Below, piece after piece: positions 25,755 through 38,141 of a DNA stretch of 64,000 bases. The translations under genes and the position numbers were made by a program. Under the pieces are notes generated by a model. The model saw nothing but the letters and a program-made list of their open reading frames with translations. It searched no databases and was not told where the DNA came from. Numbering within the stretch: the first letter of the stretch is position 1; each line of letters starts with the position of its first letter. The DNA is from Macrotrachela quadricornifera (taxonomy: Eukaryota > Rotifera > Eurotatoria > Philodinida > Philodinidae), in NCBI GenBank assembly GCA_022393335.1, contig JAJEKB010021117.1, forward strand, positions 369,029-433,028. The letters are read 5' to 3'.

Positions 25755-28700
25755 TTATTTATCTTTATCTTTTGTTTTTTTATTTGGTACATTTTCAGCA
25801 CGAGAAACTGTTGATATTCCATTAACAAATTTTGTTGTAAATAAAACATTTGCATTTGAAAACATTCCATCTTTTAATGAAACAATTATAAATTGTGCAT
25901 TACGAAAACTTTTTCTTATAACTAAACCAATATTTTGTGTATGTGACATATCTAAAGCAGCATCAACTTCATCAAGAATATATAATGGTGCTGGACTATA
26001 TTGAAGTAATGCTAAAACTAATGAAAGACCAGCTAATGAACGTTGACCACCACTTAATTCATCTAATGTTTCTTTCCATAATGAACCAAATTGTACTTTT
26101 ATTTCAAGACCTGTTAAAACAAGATCTTTTGGTGCACGATCAGCATCATAATGACCATTTAATGATGTTAATTTTGCATTTGCATTATGAAGTAATGTTG
26201 AAAATATTTCACCAAATGATTTATTTACACGTTGCCATGCTATACGTAATGCTTCTTGCTTTTTTTTATCCCATTCAGCAACAACACGTTCAATATTAGC
26301 TTTATCTTTAAGTACTTTTTTTTGTTTAGTTAATAACTAAAAAAAAAATAAAGAATATAAGAAAGTCAGTTCTCGGCTTTTTCAATACGAAAGTTTTTGC
26401 TTTGGAAAATCCTCTATATCATACATTTGCATTGCGTTGTTTGGATAGTATTTTCATTAGTTTTTTTCTCAAAATCTATCCTAGCCTAGACTAACATTCT
26501 CTGAAATTTTAGTTGAAATAAAATAAAAATAGCAAAATTGAATTTTGAGACGGTGAGTCTTCTTAAAAATCTTGCAATACTATGATGACTTAAAATGTGA
26601 AATTTACTAACCTGTTTATACATGGCTCGTTTTTGCTCTAATAAAGTCATAGCTCTTTCATCAACATGTTTACTCATTTTTGTAACTTTTTCTTTATCAT
26701 CTTTGGCATCTTTTTGCATTTTAGTAATATTCATTGTAGCAAAATCATATTGTCCACCTGACACACCAAATTTTTCTTTTTCTTCTTCAATCCATCGACC
26801 ATGTTTATCAATAATTAATTGTCTTCGTCGAACAGATTCTTTAACAATATTTTGTAAATCAACAATGGAATGTTTATTTTTTTCTAATTGTAATTCAATT
26901 TCTCGACGTTCTTTTATAAGTTGTTGTTCTTTTTGATGTAATGAATGAATACGATTATTATATTCTGTTAAACGTGAACGTTTTGTTTGTAAATTTGTAA
27001 GTAATTCATTAACTTCAATTTGTTTATTTGATAGTGTTTGATTTGCATCATTAAGAGATTTTGTAGAATTTTCAATTGTATTACGAAGTGTATCCATATC
27101 AGATATTAATGTATCAAGTTCAGATCGTTGAGTATCAAGTTGCATTTCCAAATCTGAATATAAAGAAAAAAAATATATTTATAAAATAGAATTGAGGAGG
27201 AAGAGAAAGAATAATTACCTTTAATATGTGTTTGCATTTCTCTTGAACGTTTTTGACTTAAATCAACTTGTTTTTCAGCTTTTTTCATTAATTGTTCTAT
27301 TTCAGCTAATTCTTTTTTTTTTGCTTCACCTTCATTTTTAAATAATTTTTCTAATTCATTTATTTTTTCATTTAAAATTTTTTCTTCATGACGTTGTTCA
27401 TCTAATTCATTTTTATTATTTAATTCTTGTTGTTCTAATGTTGTTATTTCTGTTTGTAAACGATGTTCATCATTTTGTGCTAATTTTAATTCTAATAATT
27501 GCATTTCATTTGTTAATGAATCAATTTGTTGTTGTAAATTTTGATATTGAACATAATCACGTTCAAGTTTAGTTAATTCTTGACGATTATTTGTATTATA
27601 TTGTCGTATATGTTCTTCTAATTGATTCATTTCAGCAACTATTTCAAGTAATGTTGGTCCACGATTTGTTCCACTACGATCACCACCTGATAAAATACCA
27701 GCTGGATTATAAATATCACCATCAAGTGTAATAGCCATTGCATTTAAACCTAATTTTTCATCAAATGCAACACGTTGTGCTATAGCTGATGTTGAACAAA
27801 TAATTGTTGAACCAAATACATAATTAATTAATGTTTCATATTTTGAATGATTATAATTAACAAGATCTTTTGCTAAAAATATTGCATTTGGATCACCTAA
27901 ATCACGTCTAGCTGATTCAATTTTAGCTTTTGGTATTACATTTGATGTTATACGATTCAATGGAACAAATGTTATACGTTTTCTTAAATCACCATATTTG
28001 AACAGAAGTTTACCTTAAAAATATTTTTAAAGTAAAAAAATTATATTAGAATTTATCAGGTAGCACAGAATAAATTAGACTATTTATATTTTTAATATTT
28101 CTCTTCGATGATTCCTTTAATTAAAACACTTTCATGAAATAAACATTTGGAAATGTGAGTGTAAGTTTTCCTGGTCCTCCTTCGCCCACCCCTTATAGAT
28201 AGGTCATATTACAGACGGTTGCTGTTGGATACCAACTAGCGCGATGAAATTCACACATATTTTCAAGGAAAACAATGAATGGAAGTTTTGCAGTTCTCTC
28301 CCACCCCTTCCACTATAGGTAGCTGTACCCATTATGAATACTTCTCCTTACAAATAATAGGACGAAGTAAGTAAGGAAAAAATGTAGACATTCATTATAT
28401 TTTAACAGTTTTTTCTATGTCTTAACTTTTCTTTTGAATATATTTAAAATAGGTTAATACAAACAGTGTAATTTATTCTATGCTATTCGATATATAATAT
28501 GAATATATAAATAATTTAATATACTTGTTTCATCTGTATCAACAACAACATTAAATAATTTTCCTCCAGCAGTTAATTCTAATGCTTGAGCATATTTTTT
28601 ATCATTAATATTAAATAAAGTAGCAACTAAACCATGAACATGTTTTGTTCGATCAAAATTTGGTGTTGGATTTGTATATTGAAAATCTAATTGATGATTT

Positions 28701-30402
28701 TGACGTTTCATTTGTTGTAAACGATTTTGATCACGTGCCATATTTTCATCATCATTTCGTATATCATTACGAAGTTGTTTTAAATGTTCAATATCAAATT
28801 GTAATTTATTTAGATCTTTTTCACATTGATTTAATATGGTTTTTTTTTTATCAAATTCTGTACGCATTGAAGAATATGTTCCTTGTTTTGTTGTTAAAGA
28901 TTTTTGTTCAGTACGAAGTTTTTTTAATTCACCAGTTGAATGATCAATCTAATAGAAAATCAAATAAATTATACAAGAAAAAGAAAATGTATATAAGACA
29001 AACTCGTTGTTGAAGTTGTTTTATTTTTGTTGAAATTTCTCCACGTTGTTCTTTATATTTATCTAATTTTTCTTTATTTGTTAATCGACTATCATCATTT
29101 GGACCACCAACAATTTGAGAACTACTACCAACAACAGCCGTACCTGTACTAACAGCTTCATGACGTCGTTGTAATTGTTTAACATGTTCACTATCAGTAA
29201 GAACTTTTTTATCTAATTCAGTTAATTGTTCACGACTTGATTCAATATCTTTTTCAAGTTGTTCTATTGAATTTGTAAATTGTTTATGTTGTTGGTCAGA
29301 ATCAATTAATTGTTGTTTATATTGAGATAATTGTTTCGATAAACGATCGTTATCATTTGTTAAATTACGAAGTTCAACTAATTGTTTATCATAAACAGTT
29401 TGTAATTCAGATACTTCATTACCAACATCTAAAATAATAAATTAAAAAAATTTTTGTTTTTTTCAATTTTTATCAATTTACTTTCATTTCTTTCTTTTTC
29501 AATAATTTTAACTTCATTATGAATTTGTTGAATTTCATCTGTAATAGATTCATTTCGTTTTTGATAATCTTTTGTTTGAATTTCCATATTTTCAACATCA
29601 ATTTCTGTTTGTTTAACTGATGTTATTAATTGCCAATATTCATAAGCAATTAATTGATCATTTAATAATTTATAACGTTTTTTTAATTCAGTATACATTT
29701 TATAATTTTGTTCATCTTGTTGTAATTTATTTATTGTTGGTGTTATATCAGTATCAATTGTTGTACGAATTTCTTTTAATTTATCATCTTTTTTTGCAAT
29801 AGTTTTTAAAGCTTCAGCTTTTTTTTGATCATACATACGTGTACCAGCAGCTTCTTCAATTAATCCAAGAATTTCTTGTGGTTTGGATTTCGATACTTTT
29901 GTTACTTGACCTTGTAATATAAGAAAACGTGGATTATTAACATTTAATGATACAGATTTAAATAAATCATGTATTGCTGATTGTGTAGCATTTTTTCCAT
30001 TTAATAAATATTTCGATTTATTTGATTCAACTATTCGTGTTACTGTTAATTCATCAACTAAATATAAAAAATAATATTTTAAAAAAACAATTTCTATAAA
30101 TTTAACTTACACATTTTATAACCATCAGGTGCTTGTTCTTTATTTCGATTATCAAACATAATTGAAACACTAGCTCGTGTTACACCAGCTGTACCTTGTT
30201 TATAAATAAAATCTGATAAAGCTTGTGCACGTACTTGTGATAATGATGTTATCCCCATAACAAAACATATTGAATCAAGTATATTCGATTTTCCACTACC
30301 ATTTAAACCTGTTATTGCATTAAAATGTTCATCAAATGGACCAACAGTTGTTCGAGTGGCATATGATTTAAAACCTTCAAGAACAATTTCACGTATATGC
30401 AT
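25755..30402 (-). CDS. SMC2: Condensin subunit SMC2
   Basis: Seven exons join in phase: 30402-30111, 30057-29482, 29428-29004, 28948-28525, 28013-27219, 27153-26612 and 26336-25755. The product has 1211 residues (human SMC2 has 1197). SMC2 pairs with SMC4 in condensin I and II, using ATP to compact mitotic chromosomes. The start [17 protein letters not shown] and Walker [10 protein letters not shown] (K38) are typical of SMC2, as is [11 protein letters not shown]. The first long coiled coil follows. The hinge ([10 protein letters not shown], then [10 protein letters not shown]) spans exons 4-5 near residues 530-690, and then comes the second coiled coil. The ABC signature LSGGQRSL is at about 1112 and Walker [14 protein letters not shown] at about 1136-1148. 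Introns are mostly about 50-65 bp, but intron 4 (28014-28524) is 511 bp and intron 6 is 275 bp. Confidence 0.96.
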
Positions 30403-30780
30403 TATAAATATACAAGAAAATAATTGAATATGATTTCCTTTCTATTCATTCAAACGATCTTCTTTCTTTTAAACTATATAAAAGAATATTGAAAAAAACC
30501 AATCATTTATTATGATAGATGTCGTTTTGTCAATGTTCATTTCAATAAAGAATAGGAATGATGAACATCTTGACTATATTGTTTTTAATACAGAATTTTC
30601 ACATCTGATCTATTGACAAAATAAATGATTGAAAGAGAACAGAGATAACGATTGTACTCATCTAAAGACATTTTTCTGTAATTACAACATTGTTATGCAA
30701 TGACTTTCTAGTTTTTAAATAGTTACGTAGAGGTTATCATTTTAATTAGAAATTTACAAATTCATTCTACAATTTCTTTC
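30403..30780. promoter_or_regulatory. Divergent intergenic region between SMC2 and the ART-TPR gene
   Basis: The 378 bp separate two head-to-head start codons, so this stretch must hold both promoters and 5' UTRs. I could not pick out a convincing TATA box or other element in the AT-rich sequence. Confidence 0.4.
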
Positions 30781-33222
30781 ATGGCTATCAATCCAATACT
30801 AATACAGAAGAGTCAAAATCTTCATCGAAGTAAAGTCTCAGAGAATAAAGAGCATATTCGACTTATTTGGCTTGATGAAAATATGAACGATTCTTCCGAT
30901 TATTTTCTTAAAACTGCACTACTTGAAATAAATCCATCTGTTCAATTTTATTCTGATTTTAATCGATGTTTTGATTTAATTAAATCAATTAAAAATGAAC
31001 TAATTTTTCTCATTTTTTCTGGTGATTTTACACAACATCTTTCTATTCTTACACAAATTTATAATCATCAAAATGTCATTGCTATATTTATTTTATCCAC
31101 TAATCATCAAAATGATCTATTATCGAAAACATACAATAAAATCGTAGGTATATTTATTGATCAAGATAGTTTATTAAATGTCATTCGAGAAAAAATGAAT
31201 CTGATCGAACAACAAATATTAACATGTAATGTATTTAATCAAGAACAAAATGATCAATCAAGATCATTATTCGTTCGACATCAATTATTAATTTATATTC
31301 TTAAACTGATTCCACTAAATGAACAATCGATAGAACAGATGCTTGATATGTGTCGTAATTATTATCAAAATAATAAACATGAAATGAAGAAAATTGAAGA
31401 ATTTATAGAGAATTATAGTCATGAAAAAGCTATTGAATGGTTTACTGATAAATGTTTTCTTTATAAATTATTAAACAAAGCACTTTATACAGAAGATATT
31501 GAAGTATTATATACTTTTCGATTCTTTATTATTGATTTATGTACAGCCATTGAACAGAAATATCATGACTTAAAAAATAAGAGTAGTATTACTTTATATC
31601 GAGGAACACAAATGTCAACGGAAGAAATACAAAAATTTAAAGATAATATTGATAAAGTCATATCTATGAATGGTTTTTTATTAGCATCACGAAGCATTGA
31701 TATATCACTCCAAATGGCTCGTTTACAGATTATATCGAATGATTATCAACCTGTTTTATTCGAAATTCAAGTTGATCCATTATTAAAAACAGGTAGGTTT
31801 GCTGATGTAGAAAATCAAAGTCATATAGAAGATAGAGACCAAATTATATTTAATTTGAATGTTCTCTTCAAAATTCACTCAATCAACTTTGATACAACAC
31901 TTAATTTATGGAAAGTACAATTGAATACTACTGATGAAGGTACAGAAAAAATTCAAGAACATCTCTTATCATGTCAACATGACAGAATACCATTTTTACC
32001 AATTATTTATTTTGGTTATCTTCTTATGAATGAATTAGATCAAATAAATCGAGTTGAAAAATATTTTAACATGTTACTTAAATTACTTCCATTCGATCAT
32101 CCTGATATCGCAAATATCTATCTTAAAATTGGAGACATACATTCTAAAAGAAATGAATCCGATTTAGCATTGAAGAATTATACGAAAGCTAATGAACTGT
32201 GCCAACAACAAAAATCACTTGATCATCTTTGTATAGCTGATTCATTTTGGAGTATTGCACTTATTCATAGTAAAAAAGGTAATTATGACTTAGCTCTTGA
32301 TTATTATCAAAAAGCATTAAATATTTTCGAACAATTATATCCTGATGATAATGTACAAAAAGCAATGATAATTGATAATATTGGTAGAATATATGGCAAT
32401 AAAGGAGATTTTAATATGGCTCTTATGTATTTAACACGTGCTCTTGATATGTACAAACATGTTTTGCCCGAACAACATCATGATATTGCTAGATGTCTTG
32501 GTCAAATTGGATATATTTATGAAAATAAAAAAGATTTAAAAGTTGCTCTGAATTACTATCATCAACAATTGAACATCGAAGAGAAATGTTTACCATTTGA
32601 TCATTTCGATCTTATCATAGCTCTTCAGTTGATTGTTGATACGTATAAAAAAATGGGTGAGATTAATAAAGGTTTAGAATTTTGTCAAGAGAAATTAAAT
32701 ATTCAGAAGAATAAATGGGGTGATAGTCATCCTCATACTATTCGAACATTGATGATCATAGCCAGTGTTCTTAAAACCAATGATCCAAGTAAAGCACTTG
32801 AGTATTATGAACAAGCTCGATCTATTCTCGAAAGCTCTACTCTATCGAGTCTACAAACAACTTCTGAATGTCTTACGTCAATAGCTAGTTTGTATGCATA
32901 TTTTAATATGTTTGATCATGCATTAGAATGTGAACTCAAAGCATTAAATCTTTATCAACAGATATTACCTTCTGATCATCCAGATATTACAACTAGCTTA
33001 CGAAATATTGGTATATGCTATGTAAAAATGAACAAACCATCAGAAACGCTTCGTTATTTCAATGAAAGTCTCTCGATCTTTAAAGCTAATTTTGGAGAAG
33101 AACATGGTGAAGTAAAACGACTTCAGACAGATATTGTCAAAATTAAGAATATCTTAATGTTGACGACAATATCTCATAAACCAGATGGCAAGAATTCAAA
33201 AAAGAAATATCGTCGTTCGTAA
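30781..33222 (+). CDS. ADP-ribosyltransferase-fold protein with C-terminal TPR repeats
   Basis: One intronless frame of 813 residues. Residues about 20-140 form an alpha/beta-looking domain (HIRLIWLDEN, ELIFLIFSGDF, VIAIFIL) that I cannot name with certainty. Residues about 200-375 resemble the arginine-specific ADP-ribosyltransferase (ART) fold: LYRGTQMS with the first motif Arg near 274, and NGFLLASRS with the Ser near 303. The expected ExE before [VI]-[LI]-F reads RDQ in EDRDQIIF near 351-357, so the catalytic acidic pair appears lost. From about 438 to 785 there are eight or so 42-residue kinesin-light-chain-type TPRs (for example HPDIANIYLKIGDIH, ALDYYQKALNIFEQLYP). No signal peptide is apparent. 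ART plus TPR proteins are common in bdelloids. With this site the protein may bind partners without transferring ADP-ribose, which is inference. Confidence 0.85.
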   Translation: MAINPILIQKSQNLHRSKVSENKEHIRLIWLDENMNDSSDYFLKTALLEINPSVQFYSDFNRCFDLIKSIKNELIFLIFSGDFTQHLSILTQIYNHQNVIAIFILSTNHQNDLLSKTYNKIVGIFIDQDSLLNVIREKMNLIEQQILTCNVFNQEQNDQSRSLFVRHQLLIYILKLIPLNEQSIEQMLDMCRNYYQNNKHEMKKIEEFIENYSHEKAIEWFTDKCFLYKLLNKALYTEDIEVLYTFRFFIIDLCTAIEQKYHDLKNKSSITLYRGTQMSTEEIQKFKDNIDKVISMNGFLLASRSIDISLQMARLQIISNDYQPVLFEIQVDPLLKTGRFADVENQSHIEDRDQIIFNLNVLFKIHSINFDTTLNLWKVQLNTTDEGTEKIQEHLLSCQHDRIPFLPIIYFGYLLMNELDQINRVEKYFNMLLKLLPFDHPDIANIYLKIGDIHSKRNESDLALKNYTKANELCQQQKSLDHLCIADSFWSIALIHSKKGNYDLALDYYQKALNIFEQLYPDDNVQKAMIIDNIGRIYGNKGDFNMALMYLTRALDMYKHVLPEQHHDIARCLGQIGYIYENKKDLKVALNYYHQQLNIEEKCLPFDHFDLIIALQLIVDTYKKMGEINKGLEFCQEKLNIQKNKWGDSHPHTIRTLMIIASVLKTNDPSKALEYYEQARSILESSTLSSLQTTSECLTSIASLYAYFNMFDHALECELKALNLYQQILPSDHPDITTSLRNIGICYVKMNKPSETLRYFNESLSIFKANFGEEHGEVKRLQTDIVKIKNILMLTTISHKPDGKNSKKKYRRS

Positions 33223-34360
33223 TTTTCTAATTCTTCTATGAACTCTGTATTCCTTACTCATAGGGATAAGAAAAGCTTTAATAAAAGTTGTTTTGAAGCA
33301 CTAGAATTGCTACAAATAAAAAAAGAAGCTTCTCACGAATTATAACAACTAATGTTTATATTACCTCAAAAGAGCTTATAATAATAACATATCGAATCAG
33401 ATTGATTATCATAATGAAGAAATGAAATACAGTTTATTCTTACTATATGTTTATGATATAAAATGTTAAAAAGAAAATTGGAGAAAAAATAAAAAATTAT
33501 ATTATATTTTTCCTATTATAGTAATTACCGTCACATTTCATTCAATCATTAAAAACTCTATCAAAATCTATTGCTCACCAAATTTCTTATTCTTGAAAAC
33601 AAACTTCTATTGTTGAAATCAAAGTTGATATAGATAACTGAATGAAACAATATTCAAAAATACTAAATAATAACATAAACGATAGTAATTTGGAAATGAT
33701 AAAACATTTCCTACAAAAGAAATTTCAATGTTTATTTGACACTAATGACGCATTTATTATTAATGAATAAAAAGATTACTAGAAAGAATCAGTAAAAGCA
33801 TTTGATGAAATTGATGTAGCGTGGACACCAAGTTTATATGAAGCCAAAGAAAAAATTCAATCAAGTAAAGAAAATTATAAAAAGTTCAAAAGAATCAAGG
33901 TACAAAAGGCAATAAGACGACCATAGTGATACAGAAAAGGATTAAATCCATATTCAGATACCCTTATCGTCGTCTTGTTTTTCCGAAAAACTTGTTTGAT
34001 CTGTCTTCATTTGTATACGTTATTGTATGTTAATGTTTAACGAAGTATCTTCTCGAGATGTAAAACATCACTAGTTTTTTGTTAAATAAAGTACTAATAT
34101 TAAATTAAATAACGACAAACATTTATCAATGCCAAAAATAGATTTTGTACTATTGAATAATAAAGATTTATTAATTTCCCAAATATCCAAATGTAGTAAT
34201 CATTATATTATTCAGATTGATTCTTATTTTCAATTTGTTTTAAATAAAAACAATGACTACATTTGCCAATAACATCTTTATATTGTTTTGTATTATTTTA
34301 TATATGTGTCTTCCAAACTTTTAAAATCAACTATTAGGCATGTTACAATACCGAATCTCT
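33223..34360. other. Gene-free stretch with a possible coding relic
   Basis: Between about 33690 and 33926 one plus frame reads as charged, coding-like sequence (DEIDVAWTPSLYEAKEKIQ) interrupted by two stops near 33770-33785. It may be a pseudogene fragment of unknown origin. The remainder is AT-rich spacer. Confidence 0.35.
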
Positions 34361-34800
34361 TGGGTTTTGGGAAGTATTGGTGCTACACTTGAAGCATGAT
34401 TATTATTGTAACAAAGTACGGCCGTATGAAGTAAGTCAAGGCCGAGTCCATTAGTCCGTACTATATCCATTTTAAATATATATATAGTGCTCTGACATCA
34501 GAAGTGCCATTTCTATAATAAAACAATAATACCCACAAACCGAGTGTCATTCCTGGGACAGAACAGTAGTACTCAGAAGCACCATTCTCATAATAGAACA
34601 CAATTGTTCTATTTAGGGAATAGCGTTTTCGGATTCTAAGTATTATTGTTTGGTTATAGAAATGATACTTCTGATATCAGAGTACCATATCTTTTAAAAT
34701 GGATATACCATGAACTAATGGACTCGACTTTGGGTCACTTCATACGGCCGTACTTTGTTACAATAGTAATGATACTTCAAGCATAGGACCAAAACCTGAT
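34361..34800. mobile_element. Foldback element of about 440 bp with long inverted repeats
   Basis: The two halves are imperfect reverse complements over nearly their full length. The outer arms share a perfect 28-bp block at about 34405-34432 and 34737-34764 containing ACAAAGTACGGCCGTATGAA. They extend outward through CTTGAAGCATGATTATTATT and inward through GAGTCCATTAGT, TATCCATTTTAAA, CTCTGACATCAGAAGT and CAATAATAC. The centre is near ACAATTGTTCT. The GC-containing CGGCCG core stands out in this region. This is the structure of a non-autonomous foldback or MITE-type DNA element. No internal coding sequence was seen. Confidence 0.85.
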
Positions 34801-35403
34801 GATAAAATCAAAACCTTCAAAATCCGAATTGGTATGATCCTACTTATTCTATTGTTCAATCAAGTTCTTATTTTTTCACTTTATCTAAAGATGACAAAAA
34901 TTTCTTAGGCAACATAAAGTAAATTGCAAACTACCCTACATCTTTATAAATAATTTGTAAAGATCATAATTAGCCAATATAGCATACGTATTAATGTTTC
35001 TTTTTCAGCACATTCGGTGGAAACACATTAATGCATTCAATGTTTTAAAATAAAAACTCAAGAGTGTTATACAAATAGATCGGAAAGTTTTTTCATGCAT
35101 CTAGAAATGCACATAATTACTATTATTGTTACAAGTTATCGCTTCATTAATTCTGATAAAAAAAAGGAGATAATTAAGCATTGAAAGTGCATGTTAGAGA
35201 TGACGATGCTATTTTTTACAATAATGACAAACTTTATAATATTCTAAGAGCCCATTCAAAGAAAAAAAGAAAACATATAACGAGTAAAAATTTTTTTATT
35301 CTCATTTCACCTCTTCTCAAGAATGACACTTGTTGATATTTTCCAATAGTAGTTGTTTCTTTACATTATCATTTTATGACAAACATATTTTTTTAAAGAA
35401 AAA
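34801..35403. other. Gene-free spacer and 5' flank of the first receptor gene
   Basis: Nothing but AT-rich spacer. A TTTTTTTAAAG directly before the start codon of the next gene could serve as a splice acceptor. Confidence 0.4.
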
Positions 35404-36360
35404 ATGGCTGATGCAGTTGAAATTATAATTATCATAAACATTATCATGCTTCTGACTGTTAGTATACCAACATTTGTTTATCTTCTACCGATTATCTTAC
35501 TTCGACGTTTTCATACTACAGCTAATATTTTAACGGGTAATGTTTGTTTGACCAGTATTATATGTTGTCTTTTTTGGGTCATATATATTGTGTTATCTAC
35601 CTATTATTTGCCTATTCTGATTAAATATAGATATTTGTGGTGTGTTTTCAATTCCTATTTACCATCAATGGTCAATTGTTTAGTGATTTATTCTGTAACA
35701 ACAATAACTATAAATCGATTTTTGACAATTATATATCCAAATAAAATATTTTTTAAAAGACAAACATGGCCTCTTATTTCATCAATTGCTCAATGGATAG
35801 TAGCCATCATTTTACCTATACCTTGTCTCATTTCCTCTTTTCATGTAAGTACCATCTAGTAAAACATATTTCAAAGTATAATAATGAAAGATTTATTCAA
35901 ATAATTATTTATTATGTAATAGGAATGTAGACATAGAAGTCAAACATCTTATTGGATTCATCTTTATACATTTTGTACTATTGTCTTACTACCATCGATT
36001 ATCAATGCCATTTTCAACTCATTGATATTTTTCTCAGTACGTTCTTCAACTCGACGTATTCATGCTTCAGGAAGGAATAATACATCTTCCTCTACGCATT
36101 CAAAGCATCAACATACACGAGATACGCATTTACTCAAACACATGCTATTCATTTTTGTCGTGTTTTTAATAGGATGGGTACCTATTTATATCTTTCCAAT
36201 ATTTGGATTAGATACACAAGTAGCTTCATGGGTTACTCAATTATTACAACTTTTACCTGTAATTAGCTCCTTCACTATTGTATTAGATTTATTCTTGTAC
36301 AATCATGATCTTAGACAATATCTAACAGAAATACTGTCAAAATGTTTGCGTGTAAATTAA
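35404..36360 (+). CDS. Divergent rhodopsin-like 7TM receptor (copy 1)
   Basis: Two exons, 35404-35844 and 35923-36360 (78-bp phase-0 intron), encode 292 residues with seven hydrophobic segments. The first reads IIIIINIIMLLTVSIPTFVY. Family-like features are a Cys before TM3 (YLWCVFNSYLP), ITINRFLTI at the end of TM3 in place of DRY, a basic third intracellular loop (VRSSTRRIHAS then Ser/His-rich), TM6 with FLIGWVPIY, and TM7 LDLFLYNHDLRQYL where NPxxY is not kept. The C-tail is short. The next gene is a clear paralogue with the same intron position. Ligand and G-protein coupling cannot be read from the sequence. Confidence 0.82.
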
Positions 36361-37177
36361 ACTAAATATAAAAAAATATTGTGTTTTTAATCTTTTTTTC
36401 TTTTTAAATAAAATGTTTATAATTGATATTGTCATAATGACTAGAACACTATTGATATTCAGATAGCCCTTGCAATTCAGAGCTCTTTTAGCTTTTTTAT
36501 ATTAACCATCAAAAAAAAACCTTTCAGTTTCCATGCTATCAAAAATGAAAAGAAAAGAAAATGATGTAGAATAATGATTATAACAACTTTCAAGTTGTCT
36601 AATTGTTTTATCATCATTTTCATTCCTACTGCTTGAATGAGCATCAATTAGAAAAATTATTATAAACATCATCATTGAACATGGGCTCAAGTTTAATTAT
36701 TTACTATTTTTTTCGATATGCACAAATAGCAATAGAATATTTTCTTGATTCGATAGAGTGGAACTTCTAGTCTTTATTAAATCTGGCCTTAACTAGTCAA
36801 TATAATTCAATAGATATTGATATAATAAAAATAGAAAACATTTTGATATTCTAGAAATAGTCTAAAACGAGTTTCTTTACACGAATGTTGAAGTAGAATA
36901 TTGCTCTTTTGTCATTTTCTGCTTCGTTGATTTTGACCATAGTAAACATGAAATATACAAAGTAATGTATTGATGAATGAAATCTTTTTTCTATAATAAT
37001 GATAAGTGCTGCGATATTAAAAGAGTTTATAAAATATAATACAAATAGAGTGTTCTTGTTATATTCATTAAATGCAATTTCAATAAAATGTTGATAAGCA
37101 GTTCCATTAGCAGTTAAACGTTGTTTCTCTATTCATTATCATTTTATAGTAAATGTTTATTGTAAAAAATACAGAAG
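36361..37177. other. Gene-free spacer between the tandem receptors
   Basis: AT-rich spacer of about 0.8 kb. A minus-strand ORF at 36502-36690 has no support. AATACAG lies three bases before the ATG of the second receptor. Confidence 0.4.
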
Positions 37178-38141
37178 ATGAGTGAAGAAACTTCTATTTT
37201 TCTTATCTTAGCAATTGTTGGTCTTCTGATCATTTTATTATTAACATTGAGTTATATTTTACCGATCATCTTCATCCGACGTTTTCATACTGTTAATAAT
37301 ATTTTGACAGGAAATGTTTGTCTAGCTGCTATACTTTGTTCATCATTTTGGATTATATATTATATATTATTTGTGTTTTATCCAATGGAACTTATTAAAT
37401 CTGCGATTTTTTGTTCTCTTCTTCCATATTTTGAAACAATGTTTAATTGTTTAATTATTTATGCTTTAGCAGTGATTACTATCAATCGATTTTTCACAAT
37501 TAGATATCCAAATAAGAGAATGTTTAAGAAACAATCATGGTCTTTTATCTCATCGTTAGGTCAATGGTTAACAGCCATTATTTTACCACTACCAAATGTT
37601 GTATTTTTATCTCAAGTAAATGTAAGATGTTAAATAGAATGAAATAATAATGATTAATAAGAGACTTGAATTATTATTCGTATTCTTATAGGCATGTATA
37701 AATTACAGTGCAATGGCTTTATGGCTTCGTTTTTATAATTTCTTCATTGTTGTTATATTACCTTCAATTATTAATGGTTTTTTCAATGCAAGAATATTTT
37801 TCTTAGTTCGTTCTTCGACTCGACGTGTTCATGCATTGACAACAAATGTATCTTCAAATGTAAATTCATGTCATCTGAATACTCGAGATATTTATTTATT
37901 AAAACACATGCTTTTTATATTTATTATATTTGTTAGTGGATGGATATCTATTTACATTGTAACAGTAATTGCTACTAATGGAACGGATTTATATATGGTT
38001 TATTTATTTTTACAGCTTCTTCCAGAATTAAGTTCTTTTATTGCTATATTGGATTTGTTCTGGTATAATCATGATCTTAGAAATTATTTAAAAGAACAAT
38101 TTTTGAATTGTTTACAGTTTTGTTATAATTGGTTTAAATAA
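37178..38141 (+). CDS. Divergent rhodopsin-like 7TM receptor (copy 2)
   Basis: Two exons, 37178-37615 and 37692-38141, give about 295 residues. The donor could instead lie after 37621, adding two residues; 37615 is preferred because it matches the spacing in copy 1. The protein parallels copy 1 block for block: LPIIFIRRFHTVNNILTGNV, CSLLPYFETMFNC, ITINRFFTIRYPNK, SFISSLGQWLTAIILPLP, VRSSTRRVHA, DIYLLKHMLFIFIIF and LDLFWYNHDLRNYL. DRY is again replaced by INR and NPxxY is absent. The tandem arrangement, orientation and shared intron point to local duplication. Ligand unknown. Confidence 0.82.

Noticed and set aside
28645..29013. Plus-strand ORF of 122 codons rich in Asp, Tyr and Val
   Set aside because: It is antisense to SMC2 coiled-coil exons and reflects their codon composition.
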